64,000 nucleotides of DNA from Acidobacteriaceae bacterium (GCA_035944135.1 DASZBM010000008.1:186001-250000); one strand, 5' to 3'. Positions 26,302 through 35,887 are shown, counted from the stretch's first letter. A program made the numbers and translations. Notes: generated by a model from the letters alone, not told the origin.

Positions 26302-29300
26302 TTAGGGTGTGATGGTGATGGTGAGCGTGGCGGTCTGGGTGTTGTGGTTCACGTCGGTGGCGATGACAGGGATCTGATAGGTTCCGGGAGCGACGGTGGC
26401 GGCGGTGTACCAGGCATTGGTACAGCCGGTGGTCGTCTGAAGCGCGAGGGCCAGAAGGGCGAGGCTCAGCAGGCGCGTGAGATTTTTGCGCCGCGCCCAG
26501 CCGAGCGGAACGAACAGGAGCGCGAAGGCTGCGAATACAGCGGGGAGTGCACGGGAGCCGGGCCGGGTGGGGATATCGCTGACAGAGCCGCTGGACTTGA
26601 GCAGAGTATTGAGGCTGAGTGTTGACGAGGCTGTGCCGCCGGTGCTGAGTGTCACGGAGCCGGGGTTGATGGAAGCGGATGCGTTGGTGGGAAGGGTGCC
26701 GTAGGTGAGGGAGAGCGGGCCGGCGAAGTTGCCGACGCTCGTGAGCTTGATGGCGGCGGTCGCAGATGCGCCGCGCTGCATGGTGATGCTGCCGGGGGCG
26801 AGCGCAATGGTGAAGCCGCTGGCGAGGATGACTTCGTTCACAACGGGTGAGGTGGAGGTGACGAAGGTGTCGGTCGCTGGAGTGAAGACAGCGGTGATGG
26901 GGTGCGTGCCGACGGCGAGTGTGGATATGGTCGGCGTGGCGGTGCTCACGAGGCTGACGGATTGTGTGCCGAGCGAGGTCGCGCCGTCATAGAACGTGAC
27001 AGTGCCGGTGGTAGGTTGTGCGGACGTGCCTTGTGCGGAGACGGCTGCCGTTATGTTGACGGTTTGGGTCGCGTAGGCGGGGTTTGGAGAGACGGTGAGC
27101 GTGGTTGTAGTTGGAGCGGGAGAGACGACTTCAGTGAGAGAGCCCGTGCTGGCGAGCAGATTGGATGTGCCAGCGAAGCTGGCGGTGACCGGGTAGGTGT
27201 TGGGCGTCAGTGTGTTGATCGTGTACGTCGCCGAGCCGTTTGCAGTGGTGGTGAGGGTGAAGGTTTGTCCGTTGAGGCTGAGAGTGATGGTATCGCCAGC
27301 GCCGACGGGTTTGCCGTTGGCGGCGAGCGACGCCGTGAAGGTGACAGCGGTGAGCGCGGTTGCGGGATTGTTGCTGGATGTGAGCGTCAAGGCTGTTGGA
27401 GCTGCGTTCACCGGCAGGGGAACGATGTTGCAGGAGCTCGCGGAGTAGATGGAGCTTCCGCTGTATGTGCAGGTGAGGTTGTCGGTGCCGCCAGGAAGTG
27501 TGCTGAGCGTGAGAGAGGCGGATCCGGCGGCGAGCGTCGCGGTGCCGATCGCGGAGCTGCCGTTGTAAAAGGTGACGGTGCCCGTGGGAGTGCTGGGGCC
27601 GGGCGGTGTCGCGGGGGAGACTGTAGCGTTGAGCGTGACCGGCGAGCCATAGGTGGAGGTGGATGGAGTGATCGACAGAACGGAAGTGGAGGGAAGCGTC
27701 GTCACGGTCTCCGTGCATGAGGCGGAGCTGGCGCCGAATGCGCCGGTGGGAACGAAGGTCGCGGTGAGGGTGTGGGTTCCGACGACAAGGCCGGTGTAGG
27801 TGAGGTTGGCTGCGCCGCTGAGAAGACTTTGCGTGGCGAGCGCGGCTCCGTTGTCGGTGAATGCGATGGAGCCTGTGGGCGTGCCACTAGTGGAAATGAC
27901 GGTCGCGGTGAGAGCAGCCGTGTTGAAGACGGTAATGGATGCGGGAGAGCAGGTGAGACTGGTAGTGGATGGTGGACCGGTGACTGCGCCGGAATTGAGC
28001 AGGACCGTGATGGAGTTTCCGCTGAGTTCGGACGAAGCGCCACCGTTATTGGGAACCACAATGTCCGGATATCCATCGCCATTGAGATCGGTCACGATAG
28101 GAACAAGTGTTGAATAGCCGGCTGTGTAATCCATCTCCGCACCGAATGTCCGACCAGGCTGGGAGTTTACAACGGCCACATTGTCACCGAAGGCCAGGTC
28201 GACGAGGCTTGTAGCGTACGCACTACTGAATCCAAGCACGAGATCGGCGAGGCCGTCTCGGTTGAGATCAACCGCAGTGAGGTTTAGATACTCGCGGTCG
28301 AATGAACCCGCAAACACCGGAGTGGAAAATCCTCCGTTCCCATTGCCGTAGTAAACCCAGACCGCGGTGTAGTAGGTGTTGTTCCACGACCCCGTGCTGC
28401 CATAAACGGCGAGAACGGCGATGTCGGCGTTGCCGTCGCCATCGAAGTCTGCGGTGGCTGTCGCAATGGCGTTCGTTGTCGCGATTCCGGAGAGTGCGGG
28501 GATCGACAATGCTACGCCGGGTGTGAAGGTACCGTCGCCGTTGCCCTGTGCTGTGTAGAGATGGGTAAGCCCTCCATAGACTGCGTCGAGCTTTCCGTCT
28601 TTATTGAAATCTGCGAAGGACGGAAGCGGAATGTTATAGATGGCATCGTCCGGAACGGTGCTGGTCACTGATGTGAAGGAACCATCGCCGTTTGAGAGGT
28701 TGGCGATCAGTGTGGCGCCGGTCGAGTTGACGGTTGCATTCATCAGGTCAGTGCGACCGTCGCCATTGATGTCGACCGCGGCCGCGTCCCTGAGATTGTG
28801 GAAGTAGTTGTTTGAAGCGCTGGTGATCGCAATCGGCGGCTGGAACGAGCCGTCGCCATTGCCGAAGAGTAGCCAGGGGGCGCCGGTGCTATCGCTGGCG
28901 ACGAGATCCTGCTTGTGGTCCCCGTTGAAATCACCATGCAGGATCCAGCCGCCTCTGAAGTTAATGCTGGAAGTGCCGTTGGACAGATTCGTTGGTGCAA
29001 GGAACGTACCATCGCCCTTTCCCAGGCTCAGGTGAATGGGCACCTCGCCAGTGCTGGCGACATCGGGAACGCCGTCGCCGTTGAAGTCAGCGACCGTAGC
29101 GGCGGTCAGTAGTTCTCCCATTTCATAGGCCGGTGCAGTTGCGAGGGTTCCATCGCTCTGGCCGTAGCTGATGTAGATGCCGTGTGCAGCAATCGATACG
29201 ACGTCCGGGATACCATCGCCATTCATATCCGCGACGCGAAACTGATAGTCGGCCAGCCCGAAATCGCTGGCGAAGTAGCCGGTCGCAAAGTGCATCGGAT

Positions 29301-30363
29301 AGGCGAAGGTGAGTCCGGTCTGTCCCAGCAGGACGGAGGTGCCATCCGCTGCGTAGGCGAGTACGTCCGGTATGCCATCGCCGTTGGCGTCGTAGACGGC
29401 TTTGGGGAATAAGAACGTCCCGAATCCATCTAATTCGTACGCCTGGTCGCCGTACTGAGTTGTGGAGATTGGGGTGGTGTTGAACGAGCCGTCTGGATTG
29501 CCGCGGAGAATGATGAGTCGGGAGCCGCCTGTTATGTCTCCGTCGCTGGAATCGACGAAGCCGCAGACGGCGTCAAGATGCCCTGAGTTTTCCATGTCGT
29601 GGAAGACGCAGTTCGCACCGTAGTTCGCGAGCGTGGAGTAGTTCGTTACCAGGCCGAATTTTCCGCCGCCGGTACCGAGCTCGACTTCGGGGCCCTGCGA
29701 GAGCAGAAGGTCAGGTATGCCGTCTGCGTTGACGTCTGCGGCGAAGACTGCACCGTTGTTGATGTCGGACTGAACGGCCGAAGCAACCGTGAAGCCACCC
29801 TTGCCGTCGCCTAGGAGGATTTCGTTCTGGCCGCCGTATCCCTGGCCCTCGATCAGGTCCGGGTAGCCGTCGCCATTGAGGTCTCCCGCCAGCATCAGCA
29901 GGGGGATAGAGTAGCTGCCGTTGTCTTGAAAGGGGACAGCAGTAACGACCGGGGTCTGAAAGGTCCCGTCGCCATTGCCGAGATATACGTCCACGTTATT
30001 CGTAAATTCGTAGGCGCTGGTGCAGGCCAGGTCCTGATGGCCATCCTTATTGAAGTCTGCGACGACGCACTCCGGAGGTCTGGTCGTGACCGGAAAGGTG
30101 ATGTCGGGTGCGTTGGTGTAGTCACCGCCGGCGGTGGCCATCAGGATGTGCAGTTTGGACGGCGAGGTCGAGAAGTCGACCCAGGCAATGTCCGGGAGTC
30201 CGTCACCGTTGAAGTCGCCGATAGCCATCGTTGCGGGGTCGACGGGAGTCGGTATGCGGCGCGGGTTCTTAAAGGTTTCTGCAGAAAGACAGGACGGGCC
30301 GACGCTGAGAAGCAAGAAGGCAGCGAAGAGGGCCGAACGGAGCCTGGTGAGCTTCGAGAACAT
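26302..30363 (-). CDS. Giant secreted FG-GAP/VCBS-repeat protein with Ig-like domains and C-terminal membrane hairpin
   Basis: 1353 residues, signal peptide about 8-28. At least twelve calcium-loop repeats of the form D-x-N-x-D-G-x-x-D (for example GDFNGDGLPDIAW, ADMNGDGIPDVVS) fill the first 800 residues and predict a beta-propeller adhesion-type domain. About four Ig-like repeats follow (for example GTPTGSIAFTDNGAAL). The end repeats the layout of the SBBP protein: an Ig-like half, two hydrophobic segments (about 1272-1290 and 1298-1309) split by RRKNLTR, a TTTGC (Cys1314), then VAPGTYQIPVIATDVN. Likely surface-located; its ligand is unknown. It is followed at 9 bp by an outer-membrane barrel gene. 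Confidence 0.82.
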   Translation of the reverse strand: MFSKLTRLRSALFAAFLLLSVGPSCLSAETFKNPRRIPTPVDPATMAIGDFNGDGLPDIAWVDFSTSPSKLHILMATAGGDYTNAPDITFPVTTRPPECVVADFNKDGHQDLACTSAYEFTNNVDVYLGNGDGTFQTPVVTAVPFQDNGSYSIPLLMLAGDLNGDGYPDLIEGQGYGGQNEILLGDGKGGFTVASAVQSDINNGAVFAADVNADGIPDLLLSQGPEVELGTGGGKFGLVTNYSTLANYGANCVFHDMENSGHLDAVCGFVDSSDGDITGGSRLIILRGNPDGSFNTTPISTTQYGDQAYELDGFGTFLFPKAVYDANGDGIPDVLAYAADGTSVLLGQTGLTFAYPMHFATGYFASDFGLADYQFRVADMNGDGIPDVVSIAAHGIYISYGQSDGTLATAPAYEMGELLTAATVADFNGDGVPDVASTGEVPIHLSLGKGDGTFLAPTNLSNGTSSINFRGGWILHGDFNGDHKQDLVASDSTGAPWLLFGNGDGSFQPPIAITSASNNYFHNLRDAAAVDINGDGRTDLMNATVNSTGATLIANLSNGDGSFTSVTSTVPDDAIYNIPLPSFADFNKDGKLDAVYGGLTHLYTAQGNGDGTFTPGVALSIPALSGIATTNAIATATADFDGDGNADIAVLAVYGSTGSWNNTYYTAVWVYYGNGNGGFSTPVFAGSFDREYLNLTAVDLNRDGLADLVLGFSSAYATSLVDLAFGDNVAVVNSQPGRTFGAEMDYTAGYSTLVPIVTDLNGDGYPDIVVPNNGGASSELSGNSITVLLNSGAVTGPPSTTSLTCSPASITVFNTAALTATVISTSGTPTGSIAFTDNGAALATQSLLSGAANLTYTGLVVGTHTLTATFVPTGAFGASSASCTETVTTLPSTSVLSITPSTSTYGSPVTLNATVSPATPPGPSTPTGTVTFYNGSSAIGTATLAAGSASLTLSTLPGGTDNLTCTYSGSSIYSASSCNIVPLPVNAAPTALTLTSSNNPATALTAVTFTASLAANGKPVGAGDTITLSLNGQTFTLTTTANGSATYTINTLTPNTYPVTASFAGTSNLLASTGSLTEVVSPAPTTTTLTVSPNPAYATQTVNITAAVSAQGTSAQPTTGTVTFYDGATSLGTQSVSLVSTATPTISTLAVGTHPITAVFTPATDTFVTSTSPVVNEVILASGFTIALAPGSITMQRGASATAAIKLTSVGNFAGPLSLTYGTLPTNASASINPGSVTLSTGGTASSTLSLNTLLKSSGSVSDIPTRPGSRALPAVFAAFALLFVPLGWARRKNLTRLLSLALLALALQTTTGCTNAWYTAATVAPGTYQIPVIATDVNHNTQTATLTITITP

Positions 30364-30460
30364 TTCGGAGCGGGGTGTTGGGGCGCTTCAGTATAGCGCG
30401 CCACGATAGAACTCCGAACCCCGAAGGTAACGCTTCGGTTCAGCCGGCGGCGAGGGAGCC

Positions 30461-31165
30461 TCAGCCCGCTAGATAGAACTCGGCGATTTCGAGGTCGCCC
30501 GGCTGGGTGACCTTCAGGTTGCGGGAGGTGCCGGGGACGACATAGACGGGGATGTTGGCGCGCTCGAGGAGCGAGGCCTCGTCGGTGCCGGTGAACTGGT
30601 CGGCCTGCGCTTCATCGAAGGCGCGGCGCATGAGCGGGACCCTGGCGCCCTGCGGGGTTTGGGCGTGGACGATGAGCTCGCGCGGAATGGTGGCGGTGAT
30701 GAGGGCGCCGTCGGCGGTGCGCTCGACCTGCTTAATGGTGTCGATCGCCGGGGTGCCGACGATGGCGGCACCGTGCTTCTCGATACCGTCGATCACATGA
30801 CCGATTGTGGCGGTGTCGATGAGTGGGCGGACGGCGTCGTGGACGAGGACGATGTCGTCGTCGCCGGTGGACGGAAGCGCGGCAAGGGCGTTAGCAACGG
30901 AGTCCTGGCGGGTGTCGCCGCCTTGAACGACGTGGACGCGGTTGGAGAGCTTGTGCTCGTCAAGCAGAGCGGAGACGCGTGGCTGCTCTGACGCGCGCAC
31001 GGCGACGTATATGCCGGTGATGCGTGGGACCGCGAGGAAGGCCCGGAGAGAGTGGAGCAGGATGGGGATGCCGCCGAGCTGGATGAACTGCTTGGGAGCG
31101 CCTCCTGTTGCTGAGGCCATACGGGTACCGATCCCCGCCGCGGGGAGAATAACGAACACAGACAT
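30461..31165 (-). CDS. ispD: 2-C-methyl-D-erythritol 4-phosphate cytidylyltransferase
   Basis: Third enzyme of the MEP isoprenoid route, making CDP-ME. 234 residues. Nucleotide-binding LPAAGIGTRMAS opens the protein, with PKQFIQLGGIPILLHSL, the VHDAVRPL block and PLMRRAFDEA. All fit IspD. It is on the same strand as ispF but 11.5 kb away, so the two are unlinked. It follows the FG-GAP gene region with 97 bp that hold a CCGAAG/CTTCGG hairpin. Confidence 0.95.
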   Translation of the reverse strand: MSVFVILPAAGIGTRMASATGGAPKQFIQLGGIPILLHSLRAFLAVPRITGIYVAVRASEQPRVSALLDEHKLSNRVHVVQGGDTRQDSVANALAALPSTGDDDIVLVHDAVRPLIDTATIGHVIDGIEKHGAAIVGTPAIDTIKQVERTADGALITATIPRELIVHAQTPQGARVPLMRRAFDEAQADQFTGTDEASLLERANIPVYVVPGTSRNLKVTQPGDLEIAEFYLAG

Positions 31166-31190
31166 GGGAAGGCGAGTATACCGCTTTTGA

Positions 31191-31214
31191 AGTCAGGGAG
31201 TTGGGGAGTCAGGG
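31191..31214. repeat. Three-unit 8-bp tandem repeat at the end of the GNAT gene
   Basis: AGTCAGGG, AGTTGGGG, AGTCAGGG. It covers the last codons and stop of the acetyltransferase, so it encodes the C-terminal DSPTP. It is similar to the arrays at 37983 and 49179. Confidence 0.6.
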
Positions 31215-31663
31215 GGGAGCATCATCTCCGTGCTTTGGGTGAAGCCGAAACGCTCATAGATCGGGCGGCCGAAGCGGGAGGCGTGAAGGGTGATGACGCG
31301 TGGCCCGCGGCTGCGGCACTCGGCGACGGCGGCCTCCAGGATCTGTTTTGCGAAGCCGCGACCGCGGGCTTCAGGAACGGTGTAGAAGTTGAGCAGATAG
31401 GCGCGGAGCGGCTCGGGGTCCATCCAGTGCGGAGGGAACTCCAGGAAGTAAATGCCGGCTGCCGTGAGGACCTTGCCGTCTTCTTCCAGGAACAGGCCGA
31501 CGTAGCTGCCGTCAGCGAGGTGATTGCGGACCCACGGTTCGAAGGCTGCGTCCATCTCGCGCAGGCGTTCTTCGGTGGTGAAGTTGTTGTCAGCGAACAT
31601 GAGGTGGCGATGTTCGGTGATGAGCGCGGCGTCGTTGAGTGTGGCGCGGCGAAGAGTGGGCAT
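31193..31663 (-). CDS. GNAT-family N-acetyltransferase
   Basis: 156 residues. The acetyl-CoA motif A reads PEARGRGFAKQILEAA, preceded by LLNFYTV and followed by the C-terminal IYERFGFTQS. The substrate is unknown. The C terminus (PPDSPTP) is written by an 8-bp tandem repeat that also contains the stop codon, so the natural end may have been extended or replaced by that repeat. It is divergent from the PEP-CTERM protein gene. Confidence 0.85.
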   Translation of the reverse strand: MPTLRRATLNDAALITEHRHLMFADNNFTTEERLREMDAAFEPWVRNHLADGSYVGLFLEEDGKVLTAAGIYFLEFPPHWMDPEPLRAYLLNFYTVPEARGRGFAKQILEAAVAECRSRGPRVITLHASRFGRPIYERFGFTQSTEMMLPPDSPTP

Positions 31664-31813
31664 TCTCTGATGGTAAAACCACGTATCCGGTTGCAGAACT
31701 TGACGTTAATGGATAACGAGCGAATTGGCGGTGTCTCTGCAAATGTGAAGAGTTTGTCACCGGGGCATCTTCAGGGAGGACTTCGCGCCTCAAAAGGGTA
31801 CGGGGAGTTTCCT

Positions 31814-32545
31814 ATGCGTGTACGGGTTTTCGGTGTGCTGGCGAGTGTGGCGGCGGGTTTGATGCTGGTCGGGTCTGCAGGACAGATGCGGGCGGATACT
31901 GTGTTTTCGAACTTCGGACCATCGCAAACCTACGTGGGGAACGCATGGTGGAACGTCGGGAATTCGACATCGCCGGCTGGAACGCAAGTGGATGCTTTCT
32001 CTTTTGCGCCGAGCGAGACGGCGACGGTAACGGGTGCGGACCTGGCGTTGGCGCTGGTTCCTCCTCCGGGAACGGTTCAGACTCTGACGCCGCTGACGGT
32101 GTACATCGAGTCGAATTCCGGCGGGACTCCTGGCGCCATTCTGGCTACGCTGACGCAGAACGGAAGCTACGCCTATTACCCCACGACTACGGTGGTGAAC
32201 TTCAACTGCAGCGGTAGCTGCGCGACGCTGGATGCGGGCTCGACGTATTGGCTTGTGGCCCAGCAGACGGACTCGGCGAATACGACGGGATGGCTCTATA
32301 GCTTTGGTGATACCGGCACGTGGTATTACAACGAACTGGGCAGCGCGACAGGGCCGTGGACGGCGGCAACCCAGGGAGATAATTTCTCGGCGTTTGATGT
32401 GACTGGAACTCCGACGAATTCGGTGTCGCCGGTGCCGGAGCCGGGGACTTTGGCTCTCCTTGCATTGGGCCTGGTGGGAGTGGTGGCGATAGAGCGGCGA
32501 AGAGCCTTGAAGGGCCTTACGCTCTGCGCTCGTAGTGCCCGATAG
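31814..32545 (+). CDS. PEP-CTERM-sorted secreted protein
   Basis: 243 residues with a signal peptide (about 5-27, ending RAD). The C terminus carries the PEP-CTERM sorting signal: VPEPGTLALLALG followed by a hydrophobic segment and basic ERRRALKG. Such proteins are normally processed by an exosortase and tied to exopolysaccharide export. The body has a pattern of choice-of-anchor proteins (GTPGAILATLTQNG). ATG 31814 has GGGGAG 8 bases upstream; the longer open frame from 31187 runs antisense through the GNAT gene and is not used. No exosortase is in the window. Confidence 0.8.
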   Translation: MRVRVFGVLASVAAGLMLVGSAGQMRADTVFSNFGPSQTYVGNAWWNVGNSTSPAGTQVDAFSFAPSETATVTGADLALALVPPPGTVQTLTPLTVYIESNSGGTPGAILATLTQNGSYAYYPTTTVVNFNCSGSCATLDAGSTYWLVAQQTDSANTTGWLYSFGDTGTWYYNELGSATGPWTAATQGDNFSAFDVTGTPTNSVSPVPEPGTLALLALGLVGVVAIERRRALKGLTLCARSAR

Positions 32546-32593
32546 GAGCGGCTCCGTTTTACCGGAAGGCAGCGATTCGTTAGCATTCATCCT

Positions 32594-33763
32594 ATGGGGA
32601 CCATCGTGAGCCGGGACGCTCTGCGCCTCCCGCTGCCCTCACCGAAGGTGGGACAGATCGATGGTCTTCAGGCATTGCGCGCGATCGCCGTGTTCCTGGT
32701 GGCATGGACGCACTGCGGGCAGCTGTTCCTTAGTACGGGAATGAACCTGCCGCAGTTAGGCATCTTCGGCGTCGACGTCTTCTTCGTGATCAGCGGTTTC
32801 ATCCTGTCGTTGCTGGTGCTGCGCGAGACGCGGCCGCCCGGCGTTCGGACGATGTGGAATTTTCTGCGGCGACGCCTGGTCAGGATCTTTCCCGTGTATC
32901 TCGTGTTCGCGCTGCTTCCGCTGGCGCATCACTTTCACCACGGGCTGGCCGAGGGGCTGACCTATGTTCCGGCTATCTTTCTTCTGCCAGGGTTGCGCTT
33001 CCCGGATCTGCCGACGCTGGCGAACTTCAGCTGGACGCTGATCTTCGAGATGTTTTTCTACCTGCTGTTTGCGGCCCTGCTGTTGGTGGCGGTGCGCCGG
33101 GCGGCGGCGATCATGGGCTGGATGCTGGTGGGTTTGGTTTGCCTCGGTGCAGTGATCGACTTCCGGCGGCCGATTCTGGCTGTGGTGATGAATCCGATCC
33201 TGTTGGAATTTGCTTTTGGAGTGTGTATCGCGATCCTGTACTCGCGTTACGGGTTGAAACGCAAGCCGCGGGTGGGCGTCGTGCTTTTCGTGCTGGGATG
33301 GACGCTCGCGTTCGTGGCGTATTCGTGGAAGACGCTGGGGATGGGGCAGTTTCAGAACGACATCCTGGCAGGCAGAGGAGTGATGCTGCGCGCGTTGACA
33401 CTGGGCGTGACGGCGGGGCTGATCGTGGCAGGAACGGTGTTCTGGTCTCCGGGGATGCGGTCGTTTGCAGGCAGGGTGATGGTGCTGCTGGGAAACTCGT
33501 CGTACTCGGCCTACCTGCTGTCCGGCTACCTTTTCGAGACCGTTGGTCCAAAGATTTCGAGACGCGTGATGCTGCACGGGTACGTGGAACTGATATGTGC
33601 TGAACTGGCGGTCGCCGGTGTGCTGATGGGGCTCGGCGTTGTTTTCTATCTCCTGATCGAGAAGCCGTTGCTGCGCGTGGCGAATCGACTTCTGCCGGCC
33701 GCGAACACCCGAGAGAAGAGGCAGGCTCCCGCTCTACAACCTATGGGGGCTGCGAGGAATTAG
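32594..33763 (+). CDS. Membrane acyltransferase (acyltransferase family 3, OafA-like)
   Basis: 389 residues with about ten hydrophobic segments. The catalytic His region is DGLQALRAIAVFLVAWTH, followed by FGVDVFFVISGFILSLL, the family hallmark. Members add acetyl or other acyl groups to sugars of surface glycans. It is followed by a membrane glycosyltransferase gene in the same direction (49-bp gap), so the two may serve the same glycan. A second acyltransferase of this family sits inside the ilv cluster. Confidence 0.87.
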   Translation: MGTIVSRDALRLPLPSPKVGQIDGLQALRAIAVFLVAWTHCGQLFLSTGMNLPQLGIFGVDVFFVISGFILSLLVLRETRPPGVRTMWNFLRRRLVRIFPVYLVFALLPLAHHFHHGLAEGLTYVPAIFLLPGLRFPDLPTLANFSWTLIFEMFFYLLFAALLLVAVRRAAAIMGWMLVGLVCLGAVIDFRRPILAVVMNPILLEFAFGVCIAILYSRYGLKRKPRVGVVLFVLGWTLAFVAYSWKTLGMGQFQNDILAGRGVMLRALTLGVTAGLIVAGTVFWSPGMRSFAGRVMVLLGNSSYSAYLLSGYLFETVGPKISRRVMLHGYVELICAELAVAGVLMGLGVVFYLLIEKPLLRVANRLLPAANTREKRQAPALQPMGAARN

Positions 33764-33812
33764 TCGCCAGTTTCGGTTGGTAGACTGAAGATCTCGGAGG
33801 ACAACTGAGGTA

Positions 33813-35501
33813 ATGCAGACGGTCTCGGCGCGTGAAGAGCGCGCAAAAGGGTCCACGCATCACGCCACGAATGTGGCGAATGCGTGGAAGTATCTGGCTG
33901 GGTTTGTGGGCGTGTTTTTGTTGTTGTTCTTAGCCAGCAACCGTCGCGTCGTTGTTTATGACGAAGGGATTCTGCTGACCGGTGTCATGCGGGTGATGGC
34001 CGGGCAGGTGCCGCATCGAGACTTCTATTACAACTACGGTCCGGCCACGGTTTATTTGATCGCGGGACTGTTCAAGCTGTTTGGGCCGTCAGTGCTGGTT
34101 GAGAGACTGCTGGCGCTGTTTGCAGATTCGCTGCTGGTGGTGACGCTGTACGCGATGACCCGCCGGCTTTGCAAGCCGAAGGTGGCGACCGTCGCTGGGT
34201 GCTACGGATTGCTTTGGATGTTCGGGCTGGGAGCGTGGTCGCTGCTGGCGGTGGTCATGCTTTGGGCAACGTGGCTTCTGAGAAAGGTGTTCCAGAGTGA
34301 TCTGCCGGCAATCCGTGCATTTGCCGCGGGCGCGCTCGTGGGTGTAGCGACGCTGCTCCGCTATGACATGGGGGCTGGCATCCTGGCGTGTCATGTTCTG
34401 ACGATCGGAGTGGCGAGCTATCTGCGCCGTGACAGCCTGCGTTCGCGAGCGGTCTCGATGGCGCGGAGCCTTTGGGGATATGTTCTTGGTCTCGCGGTAG
34501 TGGTTGCACCACCGGCGTGGGCATACCTGCGCGTCGCGCCTGTTCACGATTTGTTGTTCGATATCGTGCTGTACACGGCGCACCACTACCATGCTGCCCG
34601 TGCACTGCCGTTTCCCTGGCGGCATCTGGCGCAACTGCAGGATCTCGTCGTGTATGTCCTGGTCGTCCTGATGGCGATCAGTGTGTATGTGGCAGCCCGT
34701 TATATGATCGCCTTTCGGAAACGCGAGCGTGTCCAGACGGACGTGATTCCGGAGTGGATCGCCGTGCTCATCCCCTTTTTGTTCATCGCGCTGATGGCTT
34801 ATGCAAAGGGTGTTGTGCGCTTAGGGGCGGCGGGCGAAGCTCTGGCTGCCATGCCGTGCATCGTGATGACCGCGGTGTTGTACGAGCATAGAGAGATCTT
34901 CAGTGAGGGCCTGCGCAAGACGTTGAGGGTAATGATTGTGCTGCTCTGGATCTTTGCCGGTTGGGGAGCACTGCATGCGGTTTCTGGACTGCACAAGTTC
35001 AAGTCGTCGATGTTGCTGTGGATGATTGAGCCAGCGAAGATGGACCCTCAGCCGCCGTTCGACGGCTGGTGCCGCGACAGGAACCCCGTGACCCGGGGAG
35101 TCTGTTACTCGATGGATAGCGATCATATCCAGACGGTGGAGTTTTTAGAGGCGCATACAAAGCCGGGCGACACGCTATTCGTGGGTCTGCCTCAGCACGA
35201 CCGGATCTTCATCAACGACAACATGACGTACTTTGCGACGCAACGGCTCCCTGCGACGAAGTGGTCGCACTTCGATCCGTTCCTCCAGAACACGGCTCCG
35301 ATACAGCAGGAGATGGTTGCGGAGCTGGAGCGCAACAAGCCGCCTTACGTCGTACTGGACAGCGAGTTCGACGCGGTCCATGAGCCGAACGGGAGTTCAG
35401 TGCATACGGGCGTGCATCTGCTGGATAACTACATCGCGCAGCACTACCAGTGGGTAAAGACGTTCGGGGAGATGACGATACTGCAACGGCGAGCCGGGTA
35501 A
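33813..35501 (+). CDS. Multi-pass membrane glycosyltransferase (GT39/ArnT-like)
   Basis: 562 residues with about ten membrane segments and a larger C-terminal periplasmic part. The early loop VVVYDEGILLTGVMRVMAGQ has the Asp-Glu pair typical of protein-O-mannosyl/ArnT-type (GT-C) enzymes, which use lipid-linked sugars on the periplasmic side. The next block HRDFYYNYGPATVYLIAG is a common acidobacterial form of this family. Substrate unknown. It is downstream of the acyltransferase, which suggests a surface glycan function. Confidence 0.78.
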   Translation: MQTVSAREERAKGSTHHATNVANAWKYLAGFVGVFLLLFLASNRRVVVYDEGILLTGVMRVMAGQVPHRDFYYNYGPATVYLIAGLFKLFGPSVLVERLLALFADSLLVVTLYAMTRRLCKPKVATVAGCYGLLWMFGLGAWSLLAVVMLWATWLLRKVFQSDLPAIRAFAAGALVGVATLLRYDMGAGILACHVLTIGVASYLRRDSLRSRAVSMARSLWGYVLGLAVVVAPPAWAYLRVAPVHDLLFDIVLYTAHHYHAARALPFPWRHLAQLQDLVVYVLVVLMAISVYVAARYMIAFRKRERVQTDVIPEWIAVLIPFLFIALMAYAKGVVRLGAAGEALAAMPCIVMTAVLYEHREIFSEGLRKTLRVMIVLLWIFAGWGALHAVSGLHKFKSSMLLWMIEPAKMDPQPPFDGWCRDRNPVTRGVCYSMDSDHIQTVEFLEAHTKPGDTLFVGLPQHDRIFINDNMTYFATQRLPATKWSHFDPFLQNTAPIQQEMVAELERNKPPYVVLDSEFDAVHEPNGSSVHTGVHLLDNYIAQHYQWVKTFGEMTILQRRAG

Positions 35502-35538
35502 ACCGGCTCAGAACTCGCAGCAGAAGCGTGCACGCAGG

Positions 35539-35877
35539 TTACTGCGGAAGATCCGTGAGCGGGCGCAGGTCGTCAAGTGAGGGCCGTTCGGGCTGGGTGT
35601 GGCGCGTAACGATGACGCCGTTGGTTTCGAAGTGCGTGACGCGGTGGCCGTGATCGTGGCCGAATTTGATGGTTTTGCGCAACAGGGTTAAATGTTGCCG
35701 TGACTCCTCTTCGAAGTGGCGGCTGACGGCCCAGTCATAGTCGGCGAGCAGGACGTAAGTGGTCTCGCACCTGGGGCAGTAAAGCAGTGTTTCGAGCGTG
35801 CGATGAAACGCAGCTGGTGGAAGTGGAGCGATGGGGTCGGTTCCGGATTTGAGTGCGACGAGGATGTTGCGGGGCAT
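35539..35877 (-). CDS. Hypothetical protein with CxxC
   Basis: 112 residues, no signal peptide. It has a CxxC (LLYCPRCETTYVLL) that may bind metal and a His-rich patch (KFGHDHGHRVTHFETNG). No family recognised. It lies downstream of fabH on the same strand and starts 11 bases from the MITE-like element, so that element forms most of its upstream region. Confidence 0.6.
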   Translation of the reverse strand: MPRNILVALKSGTDPIAPLPPAAFHRTLETLLYCPRCETTYVLLADYDWAVSRHFEEESRQHLTLLRKTIKFGHDHGHRVTHFETNGVIVTRHTQPERPSLDDLRPLTDLPQ

Positions 35878-35887
35878 CGGCGAAAGC

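Noticed and set aside
31187-31813. Long N-terminal extension of the PEP-CTERM gene
   Set aside because: It is antisense to the GNAT gene; signal peptide and ribosome site both place the start at 31814.
32594-35501. Defence or polysaccharide island
   Set aside because: Only one acyltransferase and one glycosyltransferase; no further nucleotide-sugar, export or defence genes.
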